DNA of 13,018 nucleotides from Gloeopeniophorella convolvens. Its lineage: Eukaryota; Basidiomycota; Agaricomycetes; Russulales. The stretch covers positions 1 to 13,018 of the forward strand of contig WTXD01000300.1 in NCBI GenBank assembly GCA_022496205.1, given 5' to 3'. Below, in pieces: positions 1 through 8,546 of the stretch. Each line of letters starts with the position of its first letter. The first letter of the stretch is position 1. The notes beneath the pieces are model-generated. The model was not told where the DNA came from, did no database searches, and worked only from the letters and a program-made list of their open reading frames with translations. Position numbers and translations under genes: made by a program.

Positions 1-658
1 GGCCAGCGGGGGCATTTGGGTCGGCGCCGCGGTCGAGCAACAGCTGAGTGATGTCGATGTTCCCGCTGAGACACATGGCCTGCAGCACGGTTCCGTTGGG
101 GCCGGCGGGGGCATTCGGGTCGGCACCACAGTCGAGCAACAGCTCAATGGTGTCGATGAGCCCTTCATAACACGCGAGCTGCAGCACGGTTCCGTAGGAG
201 CCAGCGGGAGCATTTGGGTCGGCGCCGCGGTCGAGCAACAGCTGAATGGTGTCAATGAGCCCTTCATAACATGTGGCCTGCAGCGCGGTTCCGTAGGGGC
301 CAGCGGGAGCATTTAGGTCCGCGCCGTGGTCGAGCAACAGCTGAGTGATGTCGATGTGCCCTCTGGAACACGCGGCCTGTAGCGCGGTTCCGTAGGGGCC
401 AGTCGGGGCATTTGGGTCGGCGCCGCGGTCGAGCAATAGCTGAGTGATGTCGATGCGCCCTTCGAAACACGCGACCTGCAGCACGGTTCCGTTGGGGCCG
501 GCGGGAGCATTTAGGTCGGCGCCGCGGTCGAGCAACAGCTGAGTGGTTTTGACGTGCCCTCTGGAACATGCGGCTTGCAACGCGGTTCCGTTGGGGCCGG
601 CGGGGGCATTCGGATCGGCGCCAAGGCTGAGCAGTGATTGTACTGTGTTGATATGGCC
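1..658 (-). repeat. Ankyrin repeat array A (seven near-identical 33-residue units, 99 bp each)
   Basis: The recurrent motifs (for example LLLDRGADPNAPAG and GTALQ-AC) recur at exactly 99-bp spacing: equivalent bases fall at 44, 143, 242, 341, 440, 539 and 638. Translated on the minus strand each unit fits the ankyrin consensus (GT-LQ-AC--GH-D-TQLLLD-GAD-NAPAGP). The units are nearly identical except at a handful of positions, chiefly the residues after AC, the residue after the following G, and the N/Y before GT. No indel occurs inside the array. Such highly internally conserved repeats are known from fungal STAND proteins and are attributed to repeat shuffling. Confidence 0.93.
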
Positions 659-887
659 GTGCATGAAACAACACCAAGAAGTGACCCATGATGACCGACC
701 ACTTGGTCAACGTCCTCCGGATGCAATTTCGCGATATGCTCTACGACGTGCTGAAGTTCGTGGCATGTTGCGAAGTACAAGGCCGTTAGCCTTGAGTACG
801 ATACGGTGGGGGCGGGGGAATAGGATACGAAGGGATTATCATCCCTCTTTGGAAGCCAATATTTAGAGCGGGGAAGGGTGGGGTCAA

Positions 888-902
888 GTACCCGTATAGC
901 CA
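888..902. repeat. Target-site duplication, left copy
   Basis: The 15-bp sequence GTACCCGTATAGCCA is identical to 2830-2844 and immediately precedes the first base of the LINE. In gene A this sequence codes (minus strand) for the LAIRV-type segment, and it occurs once, in a slightly diverged form, at the same place in gene B near 12690-12705. Confidence 0.95.
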
Positions 903-2578
903 CCGAAACAGAACAAAGATATCGAGATTCAAGCGTCGCCTCACTTGCGATATCTCGGTATCTACTTCGACAGTCACCTGACCTTTGCGCACCACATCAA
1001 GATCATGCGCACACGTGCCATGAGCGCAATACAAGCGCTCCGGCTACTCGGCAATTCAATCCGTGGGCTAGACCTCGCAAACTGGAGGAAAGTCTACAAC
1101 GCGGTCATCCTCCCGGTGCTTACATACGCAGCACCGGTATGGTATCGCGGGACGAATCAAAAAACGATCATCAAGTCACTTCAAGTCGCTCAGAATGAGG
1201 GCATCCGCCTCATATCTGGCGCCTTCCGTACCACACCCACTGAACCCCTTCACATGCTGTTAGGTATCATGCCCATCGACCTACGCCTCGAAATGCTCGT
1301 CAACAATATGGCGCTCCGTCTCTCCAAATTAGACAAACGTTCCCAGCTCCTAACAAGACTGGGCGGCAACTGGGGACAATGGGAGGCAGGGGAACCCCCT
1401 TGCCGATCACCAACCCCAGGAACCGGAGGTTAAAAACCAACCTCACGCGTCTAGCAGACAGAGTTGCCGACGGCGGCGAAAAACTCAACCTCTACGCAGC
1501 ACCCCCTTGGTCACGCGACAATGCGTGGGGTAAGCGTCTCGTGATTGATCACAACACCCATCCGGGTGACTCCCGTAAACCTTACGTACTCCGGCTCAAA
1601 GCCGACTCCATTAGCCGCTCATCAGAATCTATCTTTGTGTTCACAGATGGATCCCGTCTTATCCCGGACGGCGAGACCACAGAGCACGTGGGATATGGCA
1701 TCGCAATCTTCCGCAAGGGAGAGGAGATAGCCAATCAGGCGCGGTCCCTCGGGACGTCCGCCACCATCTTTGACGCGGAAATGGCGGCTCTCGCTGCCGG
1801 GGCAGAGGCGGCCCGGGGTGCTTTGTCATCCCACCCAGACTGCCGGCGGGTCATATTTCTCTCAGACTCTTTTTCATCCCTTCATACTATATATTCGGCA
1901 CGACCACACAACGCTCAGACCCACTCCATTGCATTCAAAACAGACATTGACCATATCCTTTCTGATTACAGGGATCTAACCGTGGAAGTACGGTGGTGCC
2001 CTGGGCACGCGGGAATCCTTGGCAATGAGCACGCTGACGAGCTAGCCAAAGCCGGAACCTCCCTCCCCCTTCTTCCGAACCAAACCGAGCCACACACCCT
2101 CAGCCACCAGCGGATGTCGAACAAGGAGGCGGCCACCTTCGCATGGAAACAGCGATGGCACGCATCCCCACGCCAGTCACCGGCGTGGCGAGGACTCCCC
2201 GACCCGCCTAACGGCAAAATATCCCCGGCGTATTACGCAATGCACGAGGCCAAAACGGCCCGACCGATCATATCCACATTCACCCGACTTCTTACCGGTC
2301 ACGCCTTCATTGGCGAGTACACACTCCGCATGAAACCCTCAGAACGCACATCCTGCGACTGCCCGTCCGGTCCGCTCCAGACCGTCGACCACGTCATCAC
2401 CTCATGCTCACTCTACTCCGTGCAACGCCGCTCCATTTTATATCCCGTGGCTCGGGATTACTCACTCTACACCTTATTCGGAACCAAGAAGGGAGGAACC
2501 GCGCTGGCCAAGTTCATCGAAGCGACGCGATGCTGTATGGTGCCCCGCAGACCCTCCGAGCCCCCGGAACCCCCGTGA
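903..2578 (+). pseudogene. LINE ORF2 remnant: reverse transcriptase C-terminus, RNase H and CCHC-like tail
   Basis: The coding frame is open from the first base of the insertion (903), so truncation fell inside ORF2. The first part (903 to about 1380) holds the late reverse-transcriptase motif LRYLGIYFDSHLTF and thumb-like helices. A frame change between about 1350 and 1430 (consistent with a 1-bp loss near runs of G and C) separates it from a second open frame ending at TGA 2576-2578. In that frame, numbered from 1379, the RNase H residues are all present: D90 (FTDGS), E134 (DAEMAAL), D163 (LSDSFS), H210 (CPGHAG) and D220 (HADELAKAG). A Cys/His cluster follows (CDCPSG, then DHVITSC). The native protein would have endonuclease and full reverse transcriptase upstream, both absent here, so this copy cannot move by itself. 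Confidence 0.9.
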
Positions 2579-2801
2579 GGGTCCCTTGCGCGGTTGCGGC
2601 CTATATGTGGCCACCGCTTTGTCGCTGTGAAAGCGACCCGGAATTACATCATCAGACCCTTTGACTGACTTCGCATTTCACGACCCCCGCCGGCCCGTTA
2701 ACCGTACCTACTTACTCGATTCGAAACAATGTGCTTGTATTATGTACTAGTACGACCGCGTCTTGGCGTAGACCGCCTGTTGCGGAATATAAATGCTGAC
2801 C

Positions 2802-2829
<28 letters not shown>
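2802..2829 (+). other. Poly-A tail of the LINE (28 A)
   Basis: Twenty-eight uninterrupted A residues follow a C at 2801 and directly precede the right target-site duplication. On the host (minus) strand this is a poly-T run, which reads as about eight Phe codons in the frame of gene A before a stop at 2747. Confidence 0.95.
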
Positions 2830-2832
<3 letters not shown>

Positions 2833-2844
2833 CCCGTATAGCCA
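2830..2844. repeat. Target-site duplication, right copy
   Basis: Identical over 15 bp to 888-902 and placed directly after the poly-A tail. Removing 903-2844 joins the codons of gene A in frame (minus strand, GTA at 2833-2831 then C plus TT as Leu), which matches the uninterrupted order in gene B. Confidence 0.95.
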
Positions 2845-5512
2845 GATCCATCACTGAGAGGGCCACATCCTCGAATCGAACATGCCCATCCCAGTACTTG
2901 GAGGCGTAACCAAAAAGAGGAAAGTCTTCTGACGGATCTCTGTTGGAAGCGGCGTCGGCGTGAAGCACGGTGATGAGACAGATCTGCGCAAGGAGCGTGT
3001 GAGAAGGCTTCGGAAGGAGACGGAACCGGGAGATCTTCGCTGGAGAACTTGCTATGACTGTCGAGGTAAAAAACTCTTGAACGGAGAAGTGTGCAAACCG
3101 CACTTCACTTCCACGCCAGGATTTCACGATAGAAAGGAAGCTCCCAGGACAGAAGGACAACAACGCCTGACGTGCGTCCTCTGCGCGCCAGTCAGGGTGG
3201 TAAGTGAGGGTGTCTCCTTCAAAATCGAACGCTAGAAGTTCCGCGATTTCTTCAACTACAAGTGGACGCTTTGAGAAGGACACGCATTGGAAGATCCGAT
3301 GTGCCAGTTTCCACCCTCGTTCCGGAATCCGCTGAAGCGTTGATTCATAGGTTTCGTACAGTGTCTTCGGAAGATCCTCGAGCGCCGGGCGGATAATCGA
3401 TGGAGGGAGGTCGCACAACTCGTTGAGCTGACAGTACACATATCGGAACCTACATCAATGAAACATCAGTATCGCTCAATGTTGTTACCCGGGATCAACT
3501 CACATCCCGTGAGCGTTGCGTTTCAGCGTATGAACAACTAGATCCTTGATTGCCTTGCTCCACTTGCGCATCTTGGGATGCAATTCAATGGATGATTCGA
3601 CGTAGCTGACTATGGCGCGTTCCTGGCCAATTTCGCCCTCAAGCGAAATGCGGAACGATGTCGGACATTCGAGGACTTCTCTGATGTCAACCTCAGGACG
3701 ACTAGTAACGCAGATATGGACATCTGGGAAGCGAGACTCGATGATCTCGTTCAGAAAGCTGAGAATTGCACCACACGATGGTTGCATTCCGGAGCTGGGA
3801 CATTCGTCCAGCGCGTCCACAAAGATGTACTTTGCAGCTTCATTGGGGAGTGCCAGCATTTTCTTCAAGCACTGTGCGAGAGTGTCTGTGCTTGGTGGGT
3901 GGTCCTTGTTTTCTGAGTGGAAGCGAGAGAGGATCTCCGCATATGAGTCGGATCGTTGGTAGAGTTGGACGAGGATGGAGCGGAGAATTCCGTGGAGACT
4001 CTGTTTCGCAGAATCATTGAAATCGCAGTAGAAGAAGGCCACCGTGCCGAGTCCCGTCCGGCGAAGATGGTGCACGCAGTGATCAATCATCGCCGAACTA
4101 GTTTCCAGGCGATCAGTAACGTCGAGTGGATAAAGACGTAAAAACGCACCACAGGACGCTCTTCCCAGATCTAGCTGCAAGCATGGCAGACGATGAGGAA
4201 CGATACTGCACGCGCAAGACGACGAAGTGTACGTTTGCCGTGCAGCCACAGGAAAGATCTGTCTGATACCTTCCACTCTCCAAAGGCGTTTCCATGGATG
4301 AACCAGTCCGTCGAGCCTTTGTGACACTGCTCGCGCTTCGCAGAGTGATTCGAAAATGGGTCAGGTGGGGAGAGCCACTCTCTGCACTCCCGATGGAGTT
4401 TATCACCTGTTTGGCGAAGCTTCAGATATGCGGTCAGTAGTGATCGAAATACAGCAACGAACGCTTGTTCGTGTTCACATCATCCACAATATGTTGGATG
4501 GAAGCTGTCCCATGGCATAAGCATCATAGACACGGGAAAATGGAAGAAGCCATGCTTCATACCAAGAGCATCTTCCAGTGTAGCCGTGGAGGCTTCTGCG
4601 TCTGGAAACATGTGAGGCATATTCACAACATAACAAATGGGTGTTGCTCACTGATCATGACGCCCTTAAAATTCTCGAGCAACGTGTGGACGATCCGGAG
4701 AATATGCGTAGTTGACATTCGGCTTTCTTCTAACGTGAGCCTGTCGAGTCGCTTCACAATATCTTCGATCTTCCTCGATCCCAGTAATTTCTTCCCGAAC
4801 GCCACTATGCCACCGAGGTCATTAACGAGATGCAGCTAAATCGACTGTCACTTACTAAGCCGACCCTGCTTTATCTCCTTCGTCGCAAGCCCGAGGATAT
4901 CGAGCATCCCAATCATCAATTTGACGACGATTTCGGTCATATAAGGGGTTGGCTCGACATGCGTGTAGACCTTGACGCGTTCGAGAAAGCGACCCATTGT
5001 GTCAAAGAGGTCGACGAGAGAGTCGTAGCTCTCTGAGACACCCTTGGATGCCTGCAATCTAGTTGCCACGGAGGCCTTTACAGGGCACGACGCTCAAAGA
5101 CCCACCCTGAGAAGGAGACCGACTCCCGCACAGACGTACTTCGCAGGCTTGAATGCCTAGTAAGCCTATATTTGAGAACATCTATGCTGGAGGAAGTGGA
5201 CCTGCAACGTACTTCGCCGAGAGTGCTTCTAAGACCGTCGTTGAGAACCAACACGGTATCCACCAGCGGTGAGAGCTTGGTCATCAGTTGCGTTGCCCGA
5301 CCGCCCTTCTGCTATTCGCCAAACGCCAGCGCTTGCTCTTTGACCGCATCGGCGACAGTTTCCGCAGATTTGCAGGACTGAAGTCTATCGTAGAGTGGAT
5401 GGGACGCCAGGTCTGTGCCAGTACGTTCGCGGTACTCCTTCAAGGCAGCCTCGAAGAGCGACCTGAAGCGTGATGGTTCAGACGAGGGGACCATGTTGGA
5501 TGTAGAAGCCAT
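2830..5512 (-). pseudogene. 5' block of NACHT-ankyrin STAND (NLR-like) gene A: Goodbye-type N-terminus, NACHT ATPase, start of linker
   Basis: I read ten exons on the minus strand: 5512-5213, 5156-5106, 5051-4856, 4804-4652, 4601-4563, 4504-4463, 4406-4233, 4174-4150, 4097-3504 and 3449 into the LINE junction. All nine introns are GT-AG and 50-58 bp, and all phases agree. Residues 1 to about 260 resemble the fungal STAND Goodbye domain (FEAALKEYRERTG, KGVSESYDSLVDLF, KKLLGSRKIEDIVKRLDRLT). The usual WLSPPDP motif leads to NACHT: Walker A GKPRSGKS (about residues 317-324) and Walker B KYIFVDALDEC (about 417-426), then CVTSRPEVDIREVL and a winged-helix-like part ending RFAHFSVQEFF. Such proteins are thought to be nucleotide-switched cytoplasmic receptors. 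Damage: an in-frame TAG at 5314-5312 (codon 67) and the LINE at its 3' end. ATG 5512 is chosen because it opens the conserved frame. The domain calls are strong; the functional role is inferred. Confidence 0.88.
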
Positions 5513-6420
5513 CCTGTTGACTCAGAGAGAGCTGCGTGGTAGTATGTTGGAGTGATACTGTAGCTCACGAACGATTCCAAGGGTCGACCAAGGATGGTGA
5601 AGACACGCAGCCTCTTCAAGTTGGGCGTGGCAGATACGACACAGCATCTCTTCCCTCTTGCGAAAAAGCAACAAATAGGCGTTCTCAACGAGGACAGAAC
5701 AGCGTCTGAGGCAGTGGCGTAGGCTATGGGCGCCGAGCTTGTGAGTAAGTACTGCTGTGAGAGCACCGCTTGTCACAGCCCTCGACTTCAATGTGACTTG
5801 TACGAGGGCCGGCGCATGGGAGTCGTTGAAGAGGGATCGATCGTGAACGAGTAGATATCCACATGGCGTGTCATGGCCATGGCCGACAGAGAAATGAGAG
5901 CAGCATAGTGTATAGATATGTCCTTTTTTGCGTCAGAGAAATGGGATTGAAGGTCCCGAACGACCGAACTTGAAAACCGTCCTCCGATGGCCAAACAGCC
6001 GGAGCTTGCCGGATCCGGAGTGCCAGGTGTAAACGTAACCCTACGTAACCCCACCTGCATCATTATACAGCCTCGTCACAAGCCTGCGCTCAGTGCTGGT
6101 CTCCTTTGCTGACTTCCTCCGCCAACCGCAGAAGACAGACATCTTTCGATGGACAGGGACCGGAGTGTGCAGGCGATTCCAGTGACTTGCCCTCGCTGCG
6201 CCCTCCGGCGCGTCACCCGCTCCTGACAATGCACCGCGCTGGGATGACATGCAGGTGAACCACGCTGCGCGTGGGCAGGCACGCCGAAACTGCCAGAAAT
6301 TCCTCGACCACTTCCCAACGCGACCTTCCCGTACGCTTGCACACAGTGACTCACAGCATGTGAAGTGTGTTCCATATCCTGTACATCTTCATTTTAGTTG
6401 ATGTGGGTGTGCACAGGTAA
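5513..6420. other. Intergenic stretch between gene A and the sedolisin relic; nothing recognisable
   Basis: No reading frame here resembles a known protein and no RNA gene is apparent. The part next to 5512 must contain the promoter and 5' UTR of gene A on the minus strand, but I see no clear TATA or CCAAT element to fix it. A short imperfect direct repeat (ACGTAACCCT then ACGTAACCCC) lies near 6034-6053. Bases 6380-6416 could be the end of an intron of the sedolisin relic (acceptor GCACAG), so its missing N-terminal prodomain might once have lain here. Confidence 0.45.
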
Positions 6421-7889
6421 TCCGGCCAGCACCTCTTCAAGGCGGACGTGGCACCGCACGCCGACATGCTCGTACTTGCAGGCTGTCTCCGCCATGGAGG
6501 TCTTTCCCCCGCACAGCATCGTGTAGCTCACACTCGTTCCCGTGCCCGTGCGCACAGCCACCGCGCCGCTCGCCCCCTCTTCCGCCGCCGTGAGACAGGC
6601 AAGACGGTCCTGCACACGACAATTCACAGCCTGCTCTCCGCGCTGCACACCCAAGTGTACTTCACCGCTCCCATCGCGCACCGCACGACATCGCATCTGC
6701 GCTTCGCCGCGGAGTAGCCCATTCCCGACACGATGGTACCGCCGAGTATCATGCGCACGTCCGCGCGCTGTACGGTACCTCCACACACGTCCCTGCAGCC
6801 GCGGGCAAGATCACATTCGGCATCGCAGGCTCGACGGGTTTGTGAATTACACGGACCAGACGACGCGGTTTCCGAAATGCTTCCAGTCCGACGCGGCCGC
6901 AGGGAGGTCCACCGTCAACGCCGGTGGGAGTAATCGGAGCGACCCAGGCGAATCGGAGGCAAATCGACAATCCAGTATGTGGAAGCAGGCGCCTTCCCGC
7001 CGTCGAACGTGCGCTTCAGCACGGGCAGCTCGCCGCCGCCCGGGATGGACGAGAGCGTGCCGACGGACGAACCGTATCTCTCGACTTCATCCTCTCGCAT
7101 GGTGGCATTCTGCAGCCGAACACGTCGCACGGAGGGACGAGCAGACGGCGCCGCTGGACGATGCGCGGAACATGCAAGAGCTCCTCACGCAGCTCGGAGC
7201 GCAGGGCGTGTTCGCACTCTTCTCAAGCGGCGGCTCCTGCACGATGAACGATGGCACAAGCCACAAGCAGGGCCCGGGTCAGCATCTTAGCCTCCTGTGC
7301 GCTCTCCGTTATCCTTGCTGCGCACCCGCCACTGACCGATCCTTGACGTATGCAGGCCCGTTCGTGATAGCTGTCGGCGGCTCGACGCGCGCTAATCCCG
7401 GGTCGCAGCGAGCTTGAGCCACGGCGGGTTCACGAACTACATTGCACGCCCGAGCTCGGCACAGGGATGCGGCCGTCGCGGCCTTCCTGCGGACGAATGA
7501 TGGGAGCAAGAGTTCGGGGCTCTTTAAGTGGATGTCGTCGTCTCGTTCACCCTTGCAGCACAATGAAAGTTGAACGTTGAAATTTAAAAGTTGATGGGTG
7601 GGGAGTCCGCACAGCACGACGGCCTGCGAGCTGGGGTGATCTCGGTGCTGAATAACTTCCCGCCGCTCGGCTTCCTCAATCCGCTGCTGTACAACACGGG
7701 CGTGGCGGGCCTGAGCGAGATCATGTCCGGGACGAACCTGGGGCAACACGCGGAGCATTTTGGCGGTCAAGGGGTGAGACCCGGTGCGTGTTTCCTGTGC
7801 GCTTTGGTGGTACTGCTGGCGCTGATTCATGTCGATCGCAGGTTACGGGGCCTGGGACACATGATCCCAGTGAGCTGCATGCAATTGGT
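6421..7889 (+). pseudogene. Decayed sedolisin (S53, tripeptidyl-peptidase-like) protease gene
   Basis: Family motifs appear in the right order but in shifting frames. The activation prodomain shows SGQHLFKADVAPHADML at 6421 and ETGKTVLHTTIHSLLSALHT near 6590. The start of the catalytic part is ALYGTSTHVPAAAGKITFGI (about 6767). The Glu/Asp motif survives as EAN plus a GAC thrown out of frame near 6955-6975. Next come QLGAQGVFALFSSGG (about 7190), PFVIAVGGSTRANPG (7358), GGFTNYIARPSS, then GVISVLNNFPPLGFLNPLLY and GVAGLSEI (about 7636-7722), and the family-like end VTGPGTHDPSELHAIG (7842-7889). Two introns look real and keep phase: 7278-7355 and 7774-7841. The oxyanion Asp of the usual SSGD reads Gly, the region around the catalytic Ser is scrambled (GES), and there are several stops. 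Sedolisins are secreted acidic serine-carboxyl peptidases; this copy cannot make one. No signal peptide was found. Confidence 0.85.
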
Positions 7890-8546
7890 GGGAATCGAGG
7901 GTTTGGGAGGGGTGGAATGACGCCTTGGGTTTTCTTGGTGGCGCCGACAATGGGACATGTGCATGGGCAGGGGCTCGCAATCCGGATGCTGAACCAAGTT
8001 GGCGTAATATCTGTATATTGAACGCGCGGCCCGTGTGTTGTGCGCGTTGTGGGCGAGAGTTCTCGCGTTCCTGCTCTTCTTTTTTCGTGCGTGCCGCAGA
8101 CGGACGCTGTAGGCGGCGTAGCCGTCGAGCAAAATCATATTGGATGCGGAAGTTGAAGGTTCCATGTTCCCCCGGTACGTGCGTGCCAATGTTTTAACTC
8201 TACTCAAGTATTGCACTCGATTGGCTTGCGATTGGCACTCGACGATGGACGCGCAAAGCGTGACAGCAATGGAAGCACTGGAACTCCTGCTTATCCTGAT
8301 CCTAGTACCAACTCTCACGACCCCGAGGCTCACTCGACCCCAGCGCCAGTCACGGTTGTCCATCACACCATCCCGAATCATCCCATTCTCTAACGGGGGT
8401 ACATGCTTGCCATCCTCAGCGCAGAAGAGATTCGGTCATCAGTCTACTTGCAACCGCCGCTCGCCTGCCTGCCCGCCTCCCTCCTCCGCCGCACCTGGCA
8501 CACCTCCAATCTACCCATCCCCACCACTCAGGCGCGCCGGTGGACG
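7890..8546. other. Intergenic stretch upstream of the SEC11-like gene; nothing recognisable
   Basis: This stretch contains the end of the sedolisin relic, possibly its 3' flank, and the presumed promoter of the SEC11-like gene. A minus-strand frame of 184 codons crosses it (8381-7827), but its translation is low in hydrophobic structure, overlaps the sedolisin C-terminus and resembles nothing I know. No clear promoter element can be assigned. Confidence 0.4.

Larger units (their letters stand above)
1..902 (-). pseudogene. 3' block of disrupted NACHT-ankyrin (STAND/NLR-like) gene A, running off the left edge
   Basis: This is the downstream part of the gene whose 5' part lies at 2830-5512; a LINE separates the two. 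On the minus strand the frame entering at the target-site duplication reads a linker (LDPTLPRSKYW) and then a helical lead-in (ELQHVVEHIAKLHPEDVDQV), closely matching the gene B paralogue at 12500-12580. At about 663-664 one T is missing relative to gene B, which puts the ankyrin array (658 down to 1) in a different frame from its lead-in. From there the array stays open to position 1 with no stop or further shift, so the C-terminus lies outside the window. Fungal STAND proteins are thought to act as cytoplasmic receptors in non-self recognition or programmed cell death, with the repeats as the sensing part. That role is inferred from the family. The gene cannot make its full product as written. 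Confidence 0.85.
903..2829 (+). mobile_element. 5'-truncated non-LTR retrotransposon (LINE, Tad1/I-like) inserted in gene A
   Basis: The element runs from the end of the left duplication to a run of 28 A, with the right duplication directly after it. This is the signature of target-primed reverse transcription. Only the 3' part is present: the end of the reverse transcriptase, an RNase H domain, a C-terminal Cys/His cluster, a 3' UTR of about 220 bp (2579-2801) and the poly-A. It lies antisense to its host gene. The perfect duplication and the uninterrupted A-run argue for a very recent insertion. RNase H after the reverse transcriptase points to the Tad1 or I groups of LINEs, of which Tad1 is the usual fungal one. 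The clade is inferred, since the diagnostic reverse-transcriptase core is missing. Confidence 0.95.

Noticed and set aside
1..700. Regular 99-bp tandem repeats as a satellite, minisatellite or CRISPR-like array
   Set aside because: The units translate cleanly on the minus strand into ankyrin repeats with the family consensus, and there are no repeat-spacer boundaries.
264..710. Arg-rich 148-codon minus-strand protein
   Set aside because: It is a shadow frame of the ankyrin array; repeats of ARPRRRPKC are the same DNA read one base off.
2579..2801. Separate small gene after the RNase H stop
   Set aside because: The stretch lies between the ORF2 stop and the poly-A and is best read as the LINE 3' UTR.
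903..2829. LTR retrotransposon or endogenous viral element
   Set aside because: There is no integrase, protease or gag motif and no terminal repeat. Poly-A plus target-site duplication and the RNase H after the reverse-transcriptase tail fit a LINE.
7827..8381. 184-codon minus-strand gene
   Set aside because: It overlaps the conserved C-terminus of the sedolisin relic on the other strand, has an unstructured Arg/Ser-rich composition and shows no family motif.
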